A stretch of 64,000 nt of DNA, taken from Haemonchus contortus. Its lineage: Eukaryota > Nematoda > Chromadorea > Rhabditida > Trichostrongylidae. Of the stretch, positions 63,393-64,000 are shown piece by piece (within the stretch, counting starts at the first letter, position 1; every line of letters begins with the position of its first letter). The notes under the pieces were generated by a model, which ran no database searches, had not been told where the DNA came from, and worked only from the letters and a program-made list of their open reading frames with translations. The DNA lies in contig LS997562.1 in NCBI GenBank assembly GCA_000469685.2, forward strand, positions 9,004,007 through 9,068,006, read 5' to 3'. The position numbers and the translations under genes are program-made.

Positions 63393-63578
63393 CCGTTCAG
63401 TCGAGAAACTCCTTGATCAAAATGATGTAAATCACATTGATCAATCGGAAAATTAAGTGCTGATTGGTAGGTGGATACCGTATGACCCCCTTGTGGCATT
63501 AATGGAGCCCCATAGGTGGCTATCGGCACTGCAGTTGAATGTGTACTTGGATTCGCTCCACATGAACTTCCTCGGAAA
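63393..63578 (-). CDS. Exon 2 of unknown protein
   Basis: Acceptor acccttcag|TTTCC, donor AACGG|gtatgc. The 186 nt enter with one base (AC|T, Thr) and leave with two. It encodes FRGSSCGANPSTHSTAVPIA, then a Gly/Met/Pro/His segment and LNFPIDQCDLHHFDQGVSRL. The composition (Ser, Thr, Pro, Gly, His) suggests a disordered regulatory region. No catalytic signature is seen. Confidence 0.68.
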
Positions 63579-63687
63579 CTGAAGGGTAAACAATATTCCA
63601 TCGAAATGCCTTCCCAATTCACTTTATTTGCTAGTAAAAAATAGTAAACAAGAGGAAATAAAGGCACGAAAACGAAATAACGCTCAC

Positions 63688-63799
63688 GTTGAGACGGGAG
63701 CTGTTCCAGCAGCTACGTATGTGACATTGGTAGCGTTGGAATCATCATACTCTTCAAGTTTTGTACCAACAGAATGTGAATTATTGGTTCGCATATGTA
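63688..63799 (-). CDS. Exon 1 (seen) of unknown protein, possible translation start
   Basis: The acceptor tatattcag ends at 63800 and an ATG lies 5 nt into the exon (63794-63792). An acceptor immediately before an ATG is typical of spliced-leader trans-splicing in nematodes, so the gene may start here with MRTNNSHSVGTKLEEYDDSN. An upstream cis exon beyond the window cannot be excluded, because the frame is open to the acceptor. It contains two Asn-X-Ser/Thr sites, which matter only if the protein is secreted. The donor CTCAAC|gtgagc leaves two bases, in phase with exon 2. Confidence 0.62.
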
Positions 63800-64000
63800 C
63801 TGAATATATATCCATATGTACTCAAATTTTATGACTCATAAAATATGGTCCCTTGTTTCAGTGGGGAAGGAGAAGGACCATGAAAAACAGTGGAGGGTTA
63901 GAGTCAGGTTCATGATTCGAACATAGTCCTTTCTGTCGATTCTACAGGCTAAGAAGGATCCGACCCGACAGGACCTTGTGAGCTTTATCACAGCTCTTAT
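63800..64000. promoter_or_regulatory. Upstream flank of minus-strand exon 1
   Basis: If the gene starts at 63794, this is its outron or promoter side. I see no recognisable element apart from the A/T-rich stretch next to the acceptor. Confidence 0.25.

Noticed and set aside
1..64000. CRISPR arrays, rRNA, 5S/SL RNA cluster, bacterial genes or viral insertions
   Set aside because: No regularly spaced repeats, no rRNA-like blocks, no spliced-leader sequence and no prokaryotic gene structure or viral motif was seen on reading both strands.

Overview
This window looks like nuclear DNA of a nematode, most likely a strongylid (hookworm-like, clade V) worm. The recognisable coding sequence is in short exons of 53-689 nt. 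These are bounded by nematode-style acceptors (TTTCAG, TTTTTAG) and GTRAGT-type donors, with reading phase kept across them. There are no operons with ribosome binding sites, and the sequence is moderately AT-rich and full of small foldback elements. It also carries a decayed mariner DNA transposon and a second, internally deleted one, both flanked by TA. The genus is inferred, not proven.

Layout. On the minus strand, four phase-consistent exons (18566 down to 8386) give the last 402 codons and stop of a low-complexity protein of unknown function: Ser/Thr-rich, then a predicted helical stretch, then Ala/Gly- and Gln-rich tails. At the other end, seven minus-strand exons (63799 down to 60163) form a second block, with a possible translation start at 63794. 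The last of these can be read in frame only if the 118-nt exon before it is skipped. The blocks are phase-compatible, so they may be the two ends of one gene with an intron of about 41.6 kb, or two separate genes. Between them, three minus-strand segments at 20368-19824 encode strongly hydrophobic peptides and may be exons of a multi-pass membrane protein, but their phases do not all fit.

About 20.4-60.1 kb is otherwise gene-poor. It holds the 1265-bp mariner relic (46663-47927, 26-bp perfect terminal inverted repeats, lost second catalytic Asp), the 571-bp deleted mariner (57076-57646), a nested inverted-repeat structure (44533-44809), several pre-miRNA-like or foldback hairpins (5197, 10254, 13341, 15973, 41110, 53005), short tandem duplications and scattered tRNA-like fragments. 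One plus-strand acceptor followed by a short ORF (44173) could be the 5' end of a trans-spliced gene.

I found no rRNA, SL RNA, CRISPR array, virus or complete functional transposase. No undescribed biological system can be claimed. The best leads are the frame-shifting exon of the upstream gene, the paired hairpin loci and the nested inverted repeat.
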